This document shows positions 8,201-16,359 of a stretch of DNA of 64,000 nt, one piece after another. The notes under the pieces are model-generated. The model saw only the letters and a program-made list of their open reading frames with translations. It had not been told where the DNA came from and did not search any database. The stretch is from Nocardioides sp. SYSU D00038. Lineage in GTDB: Bacteria; Actinomycetota; Actinomycetes; Propionibacteriales; Nocardioidaceae. A program made the position numbers and the translations under genes. Every line of letters begins with the position of its first letter. Position 1 is the stretch's first letter. The stretch covers positions 47,854 through 111,853 of the forward strand of contig NZ_JAFFJT010000017.1 of NCBI RefSeq assembly GCF_016924665.1. Direction: 5' to 3'.

Positions 8201-8958
8201 CGCTCGCCCCGCAGGGTCGCGACGAGCTGGTCGGCCGACGGCTCGACCAGGTGGGCGCGGATGGTGCCGTCGGCGATCACCACGACGTCGTCGGCGTACG
8301 CCGCCGCGTCGAGCTCGTGCGTCACCATCACCACCGTCTGCCCGAGCTCGCGCACGGTGCGGCGCAGGTGCCCCAGCACCTCCGCGGACGACTCGCTGTC
8401 GAGGTTGCCGGTGGGCTCGTCGGCGAAGACGACCGCGGGCTCGTGCACCAGCGCCCGGGCGATCGCGACCCGCTGCTGCTGGCCGCCGCTGAGCTCGTGG
8501 GGGCGGTGGGTGAGCCGGTCGCCGAGGCCGAGGGTGGCGATCAGCTCGTCGTGGCGCTGCCGGTCGGGCTGCCGGCCGGCCAGCTCGAGGGGCAGCAGGA
8601 TGTTCTGGCCTGCGGTCAGCATCGGGAGCAGGTTGAAGGACTGGAAGACGAAGCCGAGGTGCTCGCGCCGGAACAGCGTGAGCGCGGTGTCGTCGAGGTC
8701 CTCCAGGGCGGTGCCGGCCACCGCGACCGAGCCCGAGGTCGGCTGGTCCAGCCCGGCCAGGCAGTGCATGAGCGTGGACTTGCCCGAGCCCGACGGGCCC
8801 ATGATCGCGGTGAACCGGCCCACCGGCAGGCCGAGGTCGACGCCCCGCAGGGCGTGCACGGCGGCGTCGCCGCGGCCGTAGGTGCGGGTCAGGCCGCGGG
8901 CCACGGCCGCGAACCCCGAGGTGGGCAGGTCGGTGCTGGAGCTGAGGATCTGGGTCAT
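8197..8958 (-). CDS. ABC transporter ATP-binding protein, LolD/MacB type
   Basis: A 253-residue cytosolic ATPase. Walker A GPSGSGKST is at residues 54-62, the Q-loop is in FVFQSFNLLPML, the signature is LSGGQQQR, Walker B is VVFADEP, and the H-loop follows in VTHELD. The sequence belongs to the MacB/LolD class that pairs with FtsX-type permeases, here the overlapping downstream gene. Together they would export or extract a substrate from the membrane. Confidence 0.93.
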   Translation of the reverse strand: MTQILSSSTDLPTSGFAAVARGLTRTYGRGDAAVHALRGVDLGLPVGRFTAIMGPSGSGKSTLMHCLAGLDQPTSGSVAVAGTALEDLDDTALTLFRREHLGFVFQSFNLLPMLTAGQNILLPLELAGRQPDRQRHDELIATLGLGDRLTHRPHELSGGQQQRVAIARALVHEPAVVFADEPTGNLDSESSAEVLGHLRRTVRELGQTVVMVTHELDAAAYADDVVVIADGTIRAHLVEPSADQLVATLRGER

Positions 8959-9084
8959 GCCGCCGAGTCTTCGCGGCGGCTGACCCCGGGTCGTCAGGCT
9001 GCGGGCCGGTGTCGGCGTACGACGCCGGGCGGACCCGCCCGGCCGGCGTACGACCCGGGGCGGAGCCGGTCGGACCGCGGGCCG

Positions 9085-9768
9085 TCAGCCCCCGACCAGA
9101 CCCGTCTCGTAGGCCAGCACCACCAGCTGCACCCGGTCGCGCGACCCGGTCTTGGCCAGCAGCCGGCCGACGTGGGTCTTGACCGTGGCCTCGGCGACGA
9201 CCAGCTGCTCGGCGACCTCGGTGTTGGACAGCCCGCGGGCGACCAGCACCAGCACCTCCCGCTCGCGCTCGGTGAGGCCCTCGAGCCGCTGGTCTCGGGG
9301 CGGCTCGGTGGGGTCGGGCAGGGTCGCGGCGAAGTGGTCGAGCAGCCGGCGCGTGGTGCTGGGCGCGACCACCGAGTCGCCGGCGTGGACGGCGCGGATC
9401 GCGGCCAGCAGGTCGGGCGGCGTGGCGTCCTTGAGCAGGAACGCCGCCGCGCCGGCCTTGATCGCGGCGAAGGCGTGCTCGTCGAGGTCGAAGGTGGTCA
9501 GCACGATCACCCGCGGCCCGTCGGGCCGGGCGGTGAGCGCCCGGGTGGCGTCGACGCCGTCCATCCGGGGCATCCGCACGTCCATCAGCACCACGTCGGC
9601 CCGGGTCACCGCGAGCCGCTCGACCGCCTCGTGGCCGTCGCCGGCCTCGCCGACGACCGTGAGGTCGGGCTGGCTGTCGACCAGCATCCGGAAGCCGCCG
9701 CGCACCATCGCCTGGTCGTCGACCAGGAAGACGCGGATCGGCTCCGCCGGTGCCGGGGTGGTGGTCAC
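9085..9768 (-). CDS. NarL/LuxR-family response regulator
   Basis: A 227-residue regulator. The receiver domain (about 11-130) has the phosphorylated aspartate D63 in VVLMDVRMPRMDG, and the C-terminal LuxR helix-turn-helix (about 165-222) contains LTEREREVLVLVARGLSNTEV. It is the partner of the kinase gene directly upstream, whose stop overlaps its GTG start by 4 bp. The likely target is the ABC exporter operon immediately downstream on the same strand, a very common arrangement in actinobacteria; that is inferred from position. Confidence 0.92.
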   Translation of the reverse strand: MTTTPAPAEPIRVFLVDDQAMVRGGFRMLVDSQPDLTVVGEAGDGHEAVERLAVTRADVVLMDVRMPRMDGVDATRALTARPDGPRVIVLTTFDLDEHAFAAIKAGAAAFLLKDATPPDLLAAIRAVHAGDSVVAPSTTRRLLDHFAATLPDPTEPPRDQRLEGLTEREREVLVLVARGLSNTEVAEQLVVAEATVKTHVGRLLAKTGSRDRVQLVVLAYETGLVGG

Positions 9769-10958
9769 AGCGGGATCCTCGCCGAGACCCGGAACCCGCC
9801 TCCGGGCCGGGGCCCGGCGACCAGCTCGCCGTCGTGCACCGCCACCCGCTCGCGCATGCCGACCAGGCCCAGCCCGCGGCCGTCGTCGGCGGCGGCCGCG
9901 CCGCGCCCGTCGTCGTCCACCGTGACCCGCACGGCGCCCGCCCCCACGACCACCTCGACGGTCGCGGTCGCGCCGGGACCGGCGTGCTTGCGCACGTTCG
10001 AGAGCGCCTCCTGCACCACCCGGTACGCCGTCAGCGCGACGCCGTCGGGCACCACCGCCCCCGGCGGCGGCAGCGTCGCGCGCACCTCGGTGCCGGCCGC
10101 GCGCGACTCCTCCACCACCACGGCGAGGTCGTCGAGGCGCGGCTGCGGTCGGGTGCCGGTGACGTCGCCGGAGCGCAGCAGCCCGAGCAGCCGGCGCATC
10201 TCCGTGAGCGAGGCCCGGCCGGTGTCGGCGATGGTGGCCAAGGTGCGGGTCGCCGCGTCGGGGTCGGCCGCGGCGGCGTAGCGGGCGCCGTCGGCCTGCA
10301 CGACGATCACCGACAGCCCGTGGGCGACCACGTCGTGCATCTCGCGGGCGATCCGGGCCCGCTCCTGGGAGGCGGCCAGCTCGACCTGCTGGGCCGCCTC
10401 GTGGGCGATCCGCTCGCCGCGCTCGACCAGGGCATCGACGTAGGCCTGGCGGGTGCGACCGAGCGTGCCGAGCGCCACGGCCGTGACGACCAGCGTCGTG
10501 ATGGTCAGGAAGTACGGTTGGAAGGCGGATCGGGTGACCTGCTCGGCGCCGAAGCCCAGCAACCAGTCGACGGACGCGGCAACCGCCGCCGTCACGGAGA
10601 CGGCGCAGGCGACGACGGTGGCGCGCACGGAGCCGAAGCGGCTTAGCGAGTAGACGGCGACCAGGTACGCGATCTGGCTGTGCAACGGCCTGTCGAGCAA
10701 CGGCAGCTGGACCGCGCTGCCCAGGGCCACGACGGCGAACACCCCCGCTGGGTGACGACGACGCCACAGCAGCGGCACCACCTGGATCACGACCAGTGCG
10801 ACGGTGGCCGCCGGGTCGGCGAGGGCCAGGTAGCCCGGCACCGGGAGCAGCAGCAGCGCCACCAGGCCGCGGTCGAGGCGACGCTGGCCCCGCGGCCCCA
10901 GCTGCCAGGTGCGGGGCAGCGGCGGGGCGGCCGCGTCGGCGGTGGTCACGCCGGTCAC
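9765..10958 (-). CDS. Sensor histidine kinase, HisKA_3 (NarX/DesK-like) family
   Basis: About 397 residues. Four to five membrane helices (about 31-165) are followed by a coiled region, the dimerisation/phosphoacceptor helix with H208 in AREMHDVVAHGLS, and a compact HATPase domain ending DDGRGLGLVGMRERV. The few extracellular residues suggest it senses membrane or envelope stress. Two in-frame GTG starts (10958 and 10949) are possible; neither has a clear ribosome site and I used the longer. It is the first gene of a kinase-regulator pair. Confidence 0.88.
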   Translation of the reverse strand: MTGVTTADAAAPPLPRTWQLGPRGQRRLDRGLVALLLLPVPGYLALADPAATVALVVIQVVPLLWRRRHPAGVFAVVALGSAVQLPLLDRPLHSQIAYLVAVYSLSRFGSVRATVVACAVSVTAAVAASVDWLLGFGAEQVTRSAFQPYFLTITTLVVTAVALGTLGRTRQAYVDALVERGERIAHEAAQQVELAASQERARIAREMHDVVAHGLSVIVVQADGARYAAAADPDAATRTLATIADTGRASLTEMRRLLGLLRSGDVTGTRPQPRLDDLAVVVEESRAAGTEVRATLPPPGAVVPDGVALTAYRVVQEALSNVRKHAGPGATATVEVVVGAGAVRVTVDDDGRGAAAADDGRGLGLVGMRERVAVHDGELVAGPRPGGGFRVSARIPL

Positions 10959-11030
10959 GGTAGCGGCGGCGGGCGGGCGGGGCGTCAGCCCACGGGATGA
11001 GGGGGGTCCGCCGAGAGTAGGGTGCCGGGC

Positions 11031-11183
11031 ATGACCAAGTGGGAGTACCAGGTGGCGCCGATTCCGCTCCACAACGAGGCGCTGATGCTCAACAACTTCG
11101 GCGAGGACGGCTGGGAGCTGGTCGCCATCCACACCAACGCCCAGGGCGGCCTGGTCGCCTTCCTCAAGCGGCCGCGGTCGTGA
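11031..11183 (+). CDS. DUF4177-type small protein
   Basis: A 50-residue cytosolic protein, MTKWEYQVAPIPLHNE..., containing the aromatic and GWELVAI core of the DUF4177 fold. The function of this family is unknown. The stop overlaps the GTG of the RidA-like gene by 4 bp, making it the first gene of a four-gene operon (DUF4177, RidA, NUDIX, metallo-hydrolase). The same DUF4177-RidA-NUDIX-MBL order occurs widely in actinobacteria, which supports that it is real despite its size. Confidence 0.8.
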   Translation: MTKWEYQVAPIPLHNEALMLNNFGEDGWELVAIHTNAQGGLVAFLKRPRS

Positions 11184-11632
11184 CCGGGCCCGAGGAGCGG
11201 CTGGCCGAGCTGGGGCTCATCGTCCCGGAGGTGGCCAAGCCGGTGGCGGCGTACGTGCCCGCCGTGCGCTCGGGCAACCACGTCTTCACCTCGGGGCAGC
11301 TGCCGATGCGTGACGGCGAGCTGATGGCCACCGGCAAGGTCGGCGGCGAAGTGAGCGCCGAGGAGGCGTACACCTACGCCCAGCAGTGCGCGCTCAACGC
11401 GATCGCCGCGGTCAAGGCGGAGGTCGGCGACCTGGCCCTGGTGAAGCGGGTCGTCAAGGTGGTCGCGTTCGTGGCCTCGACCCCCGACTTCACCGGCCAG
11501 CCCGGGGTCGCCAACGGCGCATCCGAGCTCTTCGGCACGGTGTTCGGCGGCGTCCACGCCCGCTCGGCCGTGGGGGTGCCGGTGCTACCGCTGGACTCCC
11601 CGGTCGAGGTCGAGCTCGTCGTGGAGGTCTGA
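11180..11632 (+). CDS. RidA family (YjgF/YER057c/UK114) protein
   Basis: A 150-residue chorismate-mutase-like trimer protein. It retains the family pattern, with SGNHVFTSGQLPM near residues 33-45 and a C-terminal HARSAVGVPVLPLDSPVEVE stretch. Classic RidA deaminates reactive enamine/imine intermediates and uses an arginine in an R-x-A-V-G-V-type segment, here HARSAVGV. GTG 11180 overlaps the previous stop. The substrate is not established, since several Rid subfamilies differ from archetypal RidA. Confidence 0.88.
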   Translation: MTGPEERLAELGLIVPEVAKPVAAYVPAVRSGNHVFTSGQLPMRDGELMATGKVGGEVSAEEAYTYAQQCALNAIAAVKAEVGDLALVKRVVKVVAFVASTPDFTGQPGVANGASELFGTVFGGVHARSAVGVPVLPLDSPVEVELVVEV

Positions 11633-11637
11633 GCCGG

Positions 11638-12507
11638 GTGCGGATCCCGATCCCGCCGGTGCCGCTGCCCGAGCACGTGGTGGAGGTGGCGCGCGAGTAC
11701 GACGAGGGCCGGCGCGAGCCGGTCGAGCCGCGCGACGCCGCCACGGTGATCCTGCTCCGCGCCTCCGAGCGCGGCACGCTCGTCTACTACCTGCGCCGCC
11801 AGGTCTCGATGGACTTCGCCGCCGGCATGTGCGTCTACCCCGGCGGTGGCGTCGACCCCCGCGACTTCGACCACGACGTCGCCTGGGCCGGCCCGTCGGA
11901 GGCCGACTGGGCCGCACGCCTGGGCTGCGACGAGGAGACCGCCCGGGCGCTGGTGTGCGCCGCGGTGCGCGAGACGTTCGAGGAGTCCGGCGTGCTGCTC
12001 GCCGGCCCCTCGGCCGACGAGGTGGTCGCCGACACCACCGGCGACGACTGGGAGGCCGACCGGGTCGCGCTGGAGTCGCGCGAGCTGGCGATGACCGACT
12101 TCCTCGACCGGCGCGGGCTGGTGCTGCGCACCGACCTGCTCGGCGTCTGGGGCGCGTGGCTGACGCCGGTCTTCGAGCCGAAGCGCTACCGCACCTGGTT
12201 CTTCGTCGCGCTGCTCCCCGAGGGCCAGCGCACCCGCGACGTCTCCACCGAGTCGTCCGAGGTGGCCTGGCTGCCCGCCGCCGACGCGGTCGCGATGGCC
12301 GAGGCCGGCGAGATGCTGATGATGCCGCCCACCTACCTCACCTCCCTCGAGGTCAGCCAGCACGCCGGCCCGGCCGAGGTGGTCGCCGCCGCGCGGGAGC
12401 GGACCGTCGAGATGCACACGCCGGGCGTCGTACCGCTCGGCGAGGGGTGGACGCTGTCGATCCCGCCCCACCTGGAGCCGGTGCTCGCGGCGAGGCACGG
12501 GTCGTGA
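11638..12507 (+). CDS. NUDIX hydrolase with long insertion (NUDT19-like)
   Basis: A 289-residue hydrolase. The NUDIX glycine region is in CVYPGGGVD (about residues 62-70) and the catalytic helix appears about 40 residues later as RETFEESGVLL, so the usual G-x5-E-x7-REUxEExGU box is split by an insertion. This split form is typical of NUDT7/19-like proteins that act on CoA or nucleotide diphosphates; the substrate here is unknown. GTG 11638 lies five bases after the RidA stop. The stop overlaps the metallo-hydrolase start by 4 bp. Confidence 0.83.
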   Translation: MRIPIPPVPLPEHVVEVAREYDEGRREPVEPRDAATVILLRASERGTLVYYLRRQVSMDFAAGMCVYPGGGVDPRDFDHDVAWAGPSEADWAARLGCDEETARALVCAAVRETFEESGVLLAGPSADEVVADTTGDDWEADRVALESRELAMTDFLDRRGLVLRTDLLGVWGAWLTPVFEPKRYRTWFFVALLPEGQRTRDVSTESSEVAWLPAADAVAMAEAGEMLMMPPTYLTSLEVSQHAGPAEVVAAARERTVEMHTPGVVPLGEGWTLSIPPHLEPVLAARHGS

Positions 12508-13310
12508 ACGACGCCTGGTCGGGCGGGCCGTTCGGCGAGCGGGGCACCTGCCTGCTCGCGCCGAACCCCGGGATGATGACCCTCGACGGCACCAACACCT
12601 GGCTGCTGCGCGAGCCGGGCGCGACCCGCGGCGTGGTGGTCGACCCCGGCCCGGTCGAGGACGGCCACCTCGACCTGCTGGACGAGCAGTCGGGCGACGT
12701 CGGGCTGGTGCTGGTCACCCACCACCACTTCGACCACTCCGAGGTTGCCGAGGAGCTGGGTCGCCGCAAGGGCTGCCCGGTGCGGGCGCTCAGCCCCGAC
12801 CTGTCGTTCGGCGCCGACCCCTTGGCCGACGGCGAGGTGATCGACGTCGACGGGCTCCGGCTCGAGGTGGTGCTCACCCCCGGCCACACCGAGGACTCGA
12901 TCTCGCTGCTGCTCCCCGCCGAGCGGACGCTGCTGACCGGCGACATGGTGCTCGGCCGCGGCACCACGGTGATCGCGTGGCCCGACGGCGACCTGGCGTC
13001 GTACTTCACCTCGATCGAGCGGATGCGCGACCTCGCCATCTCCGGCGCCGTCGAGACCCTGTGGCCCGCCCACGGGCCGGTGCTCCACGACGCCCGTGGC
13101 ACCCTCGAGCACTACCTCGTCCACCGCCGCCAGCGGCTGGCCCAGGTCGAGTCGGCCCTCGCCTCGCTCGGCATCACCCACCCCGACCCCGACGACGAGT
13201 CCCTGCCGCGCCGCGTGGTCGAGGTGGTCTACGCCGACGTCGACGAGTCGCTGTGGGGCGCCGCCGAGTGGTCGGTGCGCGCCCAGCTGGCGTACCTCGC
13301 CCGCCGCTGA
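12504..13310 (+). CDS. MBL-fold metallo-hydrolase, LACTB2-like
   Basis: A 268-residue protein of the metallo-beta-lactamase fold. The metal motif HHHFDH is near residues 73-78, with further ligands in TPGHTEDS and WPAHGPV, and a C-terminal helical domain follows. LACTB2-like members are often RNases or thioester hydrolases; the substrate here is not known. It ends the DUF4177-RidA-NUDIX-MBL operon through a 4-bp GTGA overlap, and two long palindromes follow the stop. Confidence 0.88.
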   Translation: MNDAWSGGPFGERGTCLLAPNPGMMTLDGTNTWLLREPGATRGVVVDPGPVEDGHLDLLDEQSGDVGLVLVTHHHFDHSEVAEELGRRKGCPVRALSPDLSFGADPLADGEVIDVDGLRLEVVLTPGHTEDSISLLLPAERTLLTGDMVLGRGTTVIAWPDGDLASYFTSIERMRDLAISGAVETLWPAHGPVLHDARGTLEHYLVHRRQRLAQVESALASLGITHPDPDDESLPRRVVEVVYADVDESLWGAAEWSVRAQLAYLARR

Positions 13311-13328
13311 CCCCGGCCCACCCACCCT

Positions 13329-13500
13329 TGTAACGCTCGGTTATCCGGACTGGCGCGCCCTTGTAGAGGCGCACCAGTTGCGACAACCGGGCGTTACATG
13401 CGGCCGAGCGCCGGGTCGCGGGCCAGCGGCGGTAGCACGCTGTTCCCCACACTTCCCGACCCGGTGCAGCGACCGGGTAGCGACGTGGACAGCGTGCTAC
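13329..13500. repeat. Two consecutive ~70-nt imperfect palindromes
   Basis: The first palindrome spans 13329-13398: outer arms TGTAACGC and GCGTTACA, inner arms ACTGGCGCGCC (13349-13359) and GGCGCACCAGT (13368-13378). The second spans 13432-13500, with perfect 12-nt outer arms GTAGCACGCTGT and ACAGCGTGCTAC and an inner ACCCGGT/ACCGGGT pair. They sit between convergent genes, and the stop codon of the minus-strand gene lies inside the right arm of the second. They are probably bidirectional terminators or mobile palindromic elements. Confidence 0.8.
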
Positions 13501-14945
13501 AACGCCGGCCGTCGCCTCGCCAGCCACACCCGCCACCCCCGTCGCAGCAGCCAGAGCACGCTGAGCGCGCCGGCGACACCGAGGCCGATGGTGAGCGAGA
13601 TCCGCTCCTCCGACCAGGGCCAGTCGGGGGCGGGCCGCTCGACGGTCGGGTGGTCGACGGTGACCAGGTCGGTGGCCACGCTCAGGCGAGGGAGCCCCTC
13701 GTCGAGCTCGCCGACGACGCGGTAGGTCCCGGGAAGGTCGGGGCCTCCGGGACCGACGACCGCGAGCTCGCCCAGCGACCCGACCGCCGGCTCTCCCTCC
13801 TGCCCGACCCGCACCAGCAGGTGCTCGTCGTCGACCCAGCCCAGCACCGCCAGGGGCCGCCCCGAGGTCTCCTGGGGGAACGGGAAGGGCCGTCGCGCGG
13901 CTTCCATCGGCTGGTCGAAACCCGGACTCGTGACGTGACTCGCGACGACGTGCTCCTGGGCGTCGTCCGTGAGGCGTACGTCGTGGACGACCGGCCCGCG
14001 CCACGCGACGTGCACCGAGAACGACGGTTCCCGGACGATGACGTCGTCCGTCTCCGTCACCCCGACGGGAGGAGATTCGGGGAACACCAGCCGCACCGCG
14101 GCGTCCCCGGACAGCACGACGGTGCCCCGGTCGTCGATCGCGGCGGTGACCGAGGCGTTGCCAGACGGCAGCCGGATGCGGTCGGACGCGACGGCACCGG
14201 GGGCGACCCGGCCCGCGACGTCGCGCTCGACCCCGCCCATCGACCCGCTCGTCCACGACGACAGCTGCGCCCCCCGCCACACCAGCCAGGAGCCGCTGGG
14301 CGACCAGCCGACGTCGGTGACCACCACGCCCTCGCCGCCGACGACGGGGATGGTGCGCACCGAGCCGTCGCCGAGGTCGACGACCCGGACGCCGCTCGGG
14401 ATCGGCGCGGAGTCGGACTCCGGCCCGATCTCGGCGTAGGCGTAGGCCAGCCGGGTGCCGTCGGGGGAGAGCTCGAGGGCGAGGCGGTCGGAGAAGAGCC
14501 CGTGGGCTACCAAGGAGGCGTTGCCGGCGAAGTCGGGCAGGTCGAGCAGGTGGTGGGAGCCGTCAGCGGCGTCGACCACGACCGGCAGCCCGAACGGGGT
14601 CACGAACGCGGCGGCCCCGACGCCCACGGCCAGGTCGTCGCTCACCTCCTCGCGCGTCCAGCTGTCGTCGCTGGACCGGTCCGACATCCGCTCGGGCGGC
14701 AGCTCGATCCGGTCCGGCACCCCCAGCGACGACCGGTCGGCGACCGGCGGCTCGGCGTCGCGTGCCGGGAGCCAGGCGACCAGGCCCGCGACCACCGTCA
14801 CCGCCGCGACCACCGCCCCGGCCGTGGCGAGCCGGGCCCGGCGCAGCGAGCGCCGTCCGCGCGCCCACGTGTCGGGCGGTACGTCGGCGACGGGTGCCCG
14901 GTCGCCGATCCGGGCCAGCTGCTCGCGCAGCTCCTCGGCGCTCAC
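13497..14945 (-). CDS. Membrane-anchored protein coupled to a SigE-family sigma factor
   Basis: A 482-residue protein with a short cytosolic N-terminus, a membrane helix at about 39-59, a large extracytoplasmic region with repeated beta-propeller-like strands (SPDGTRLAYAYAEIG, GWSPSGSWLVWRG) and a second membrane helix near the C-terminus (about 450-470). I recognise no named family. It overlaps the sigma factor gene by 4 bp, the usual place for an anti-sigma partner in the SigE-like family, but no zinc-binding HxxxCxxC motif is seen. Anti-sigma function is inferred from position only. Confidence 0.75.
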   Translation of the reverse strand: MSAEELREQLARIGDRAPVADVPPDTWARGRRSLRRARLATAGAVVAAVTVVAGLVAWLPARDAEPPVADRSSLGVPDRIELPPERMSDRSSDDSWTREEVSDDLAVGVGAAAFVTPFGLPVVVDAADGSHHLLDLPDFAGNASLVAHGLFSDRLALELSPDGTRLAYAYAEIGPESDSAPIPSGVRVVDLGDGSVRTIPVVGGEGVVVTDVGWSPSGSWLVWRGAQLSSWTSGSMGGVERDVAGRVAPGAVASDRIRLPSGNASVTAAIDDRGTVVLSGDAAVRLVFPESPPVGVTETDDVIVREPSFSVHVAWRGPVVHDVRLTDDAQEHVVASHVTSPGFDQPMEAARRPFPFPQETSGRPLAVLGWVDDEHLLVRVGQEGEPAVGSLGELAVVGPGGPDLPGTYRVVGELDEGLPRLSVATDLVTVDHPTVERPAPDWPWSEERISLTIGLGVAGALSVLWLLRRGWRVWLARRRPAL

Positions 14946-15451
14946 CGAGCACCCCCGTCGCCGACCAGCCCCGCGAGCTCGGGCGCCACGTTCCGCAGCC
15001 GGCCGAGCGCCTGCCGGGCGATCGACTTCACCGTGCCGGGCCCGATGCCGAGCACGTGCGCGACCTGCACCTCGGTGAGGTCCTCGAAGTACCGGAGCAC
15101 GAGCACGGTGCGTTGCCGCACCGTCAGCCGGGCGAGTGCGCGCTCGAGCGTCAGCCGCAGGTCGGCGTCGCCGACCGGAGCGGGCGCGTCGTAGCCGGTC
15201 AGCGGCGTCTCCCGCACCCGCCGCGCGCGCCACCACGAGACGTTCTGGGTGTAGAGGATCCGGCGCACGTAGGGCTCCGGGTCGCCGTCGATCCGGTGCC
15301 AGGCCCGGGCGGCCTTGAACAGGGCTGTCTGCACGAGGTCCTCCGCGAGGTGGGCGTCCCCGGTGAGCAGGTACGCCGTGCGCGACAGGGCGGGCGTGCG
15401 CGCGACGACGAACGCCCGGAAGGCGTCCTCGTCGTTCTCGGCAGTCGGCAC
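14942..15451 (-). CDS. RNA polymerase sigma factor, SigE family (ECF)
   Basis: A 169-residue ECF sigma factor. Region 2 (about 15-85) contains TAYLLTGDAHLAEDLVQTALFKAAR, and region 4 (about 105-160) contains LTVRQRTVLVLRYFEDLTEVQVAHVLGI with the recognition helix GTVKSIARQAL. This SigE family is expanded in actinobacteria and typically answers envelope or unknown signals. Its stop overlaps the membrane protein gene, whose product may control it. It lies 69 bp downstream of crp on the same strand. Confidence 0.92.
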   Translation of the reverse strand: MPTAENDEDAFRAFVVARTPALSRTAYLLTGDAHLAEDLVQTALFKAARAWHRIDGDPEPYVRRILYTQNVSWWRARRVRETPLTGYDAPAPVGDADLRLTLERALARLTVRQRTVLVLRYFEDLTEVQVAHVLGIGPGTVKSIARQALGRLRNVAPELAGLVGDGGAR

Positions 15452-15520
15452 GTCGGCCCCCTCTCACCCACTCCTACGCGAGGCGGAGCGGTCTCGGGGG
15501 TCAGGTGTCGCGAGAAATCC

Positions 15521-16198
15521 TCAGCGGGCCCGGCGGGCCAGCCGCTCGAGGTCCATGATCACGACGGAGCGGGGCTCGAGGCGCAGCCAGCCGCGGGAGG
15601 CGAAGTCGGCGAGCGCCTTGTTCACCGTCTCGCGGGAGGCGCCGACCAGCTGGGCCAGCTCCTCCTGGGTGAGGTCGTGGTGCACGTGGACCCCGTCGTC
15701 GGCCGAGCGGCCGAACCGGTCGGCGAGGTCGAGCAGCGCCTTGGCGACCCGGCCGGGCACGTCGGAGAAGACCAGGTCGGCCACGACGTCGTTGGCCTTG
15801 CGGAGCCGGGCCGCGAGCTGGGACAGCAGGCCTCGGGCGACCATGGGACGGCCCTCGAGCCAGCGCAGGAGGTCCTCGTGGGAGAGCGACGCGAACGTCG
15901 AGTCGGTCACCGCGGTGACCGTGGCGGAGCGCGGGCCGGGGTCGAAGAGCGACAGCTCGCCGAACATCTGGCCGGGTCCGAGCACGGCGAGGAGGTTCTC
16001 GCGGCCGTCGCTGGAGGTGCGGCCGAGCTTCACCTTGCCGGTGAGCACGATGTAGAGCTTGTCGCCGGAGTCGCCCTCGTGGAAGAGCACCTCGCTGCGG
16101 CGGAGCCGGTTCTCGGCCATCGAGGCGCGGAGCGCGGTCGCGGCCTCGTCGTCCAGCGCGCTGAACAGTGGGGCCTGACGGAGTACCTCGTTGTCCAC
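15521..16198 (-). CDS. crp: Crp/Fnr-family transcriptional regulator (cAMP receptor protein)
   Basis: A 225-residue cAMP receptor protein. The N-terminal cyclic-nucleotide domain (about 10-125) has the phosphate-binding cassette FGELSLFDPGPRSATVTA, and the C-terminal winged helix (about 150-215) has LTQEELAQLVGASRETVNKAL. It is the counterpart of mycobacterial Crp (Rv3676) and corynebacterial GlxR, global regulators of carbon and energy metabolism. As in mycobacteria it is divergent from nth. A half-site pair at 16259-16272 overlaps its own likely promoter. A strong operator copy precedes the acetate uptake genes at 26133. Confidence 0.93.
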   Translation of the reverse strand: MDNEVLRQAPLFSALDDEAATALRASMAENRLRRSEVLFHEGDSGDKLYIVLTGKVKLGRTSSDGRENLLAVLGPGQMFGELSLFDPGPRSATVTAVTDSTFASLSHEDLLRWLEGRPMVARGLLSQLAARLRKANDVVADLVFSDVPGRVAKALLDLADRFGRSADDGVHVHHDLTQEELAQLVGASRETVNKALADFASRGWLRLEPRSVVIMDLERLARRAR

Positions 16199-16246
16199 AC
16201 ACCCTCCTCGGGGCCGGCGCCCGACGTTCGCGGGGCGACGTCGCCA

Positions 16247-16272
16247 ATCCTAGGCCAGTGTGATTCCTCACA
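16247..16272 (-). promoter_or_regulatory. crp promoter with Crp-like half-sites
   Basis: On the minus strand TAGGAT (16252-16247) is a good -10 hexamer about 48 bases before the crp start. Directly upstream lies TGTGA-TTCC-TCACA (16259-16272): both half-sites are perfect but the spacer is four bases, not the consensus six. Its position over the -35 region would suit autorepression. The spacing makes Crp binding uncertain. Confidence 0.45.
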
Positions 16273-16359
16273 GGCACATCCGCACCGGACCTGCTCGCGA
16301 GTCCTCGGTCGGCGGCGGTCGCCGCCGGGGGCGTCGGCGGCGCGCCGTAGGCTGTCGAC

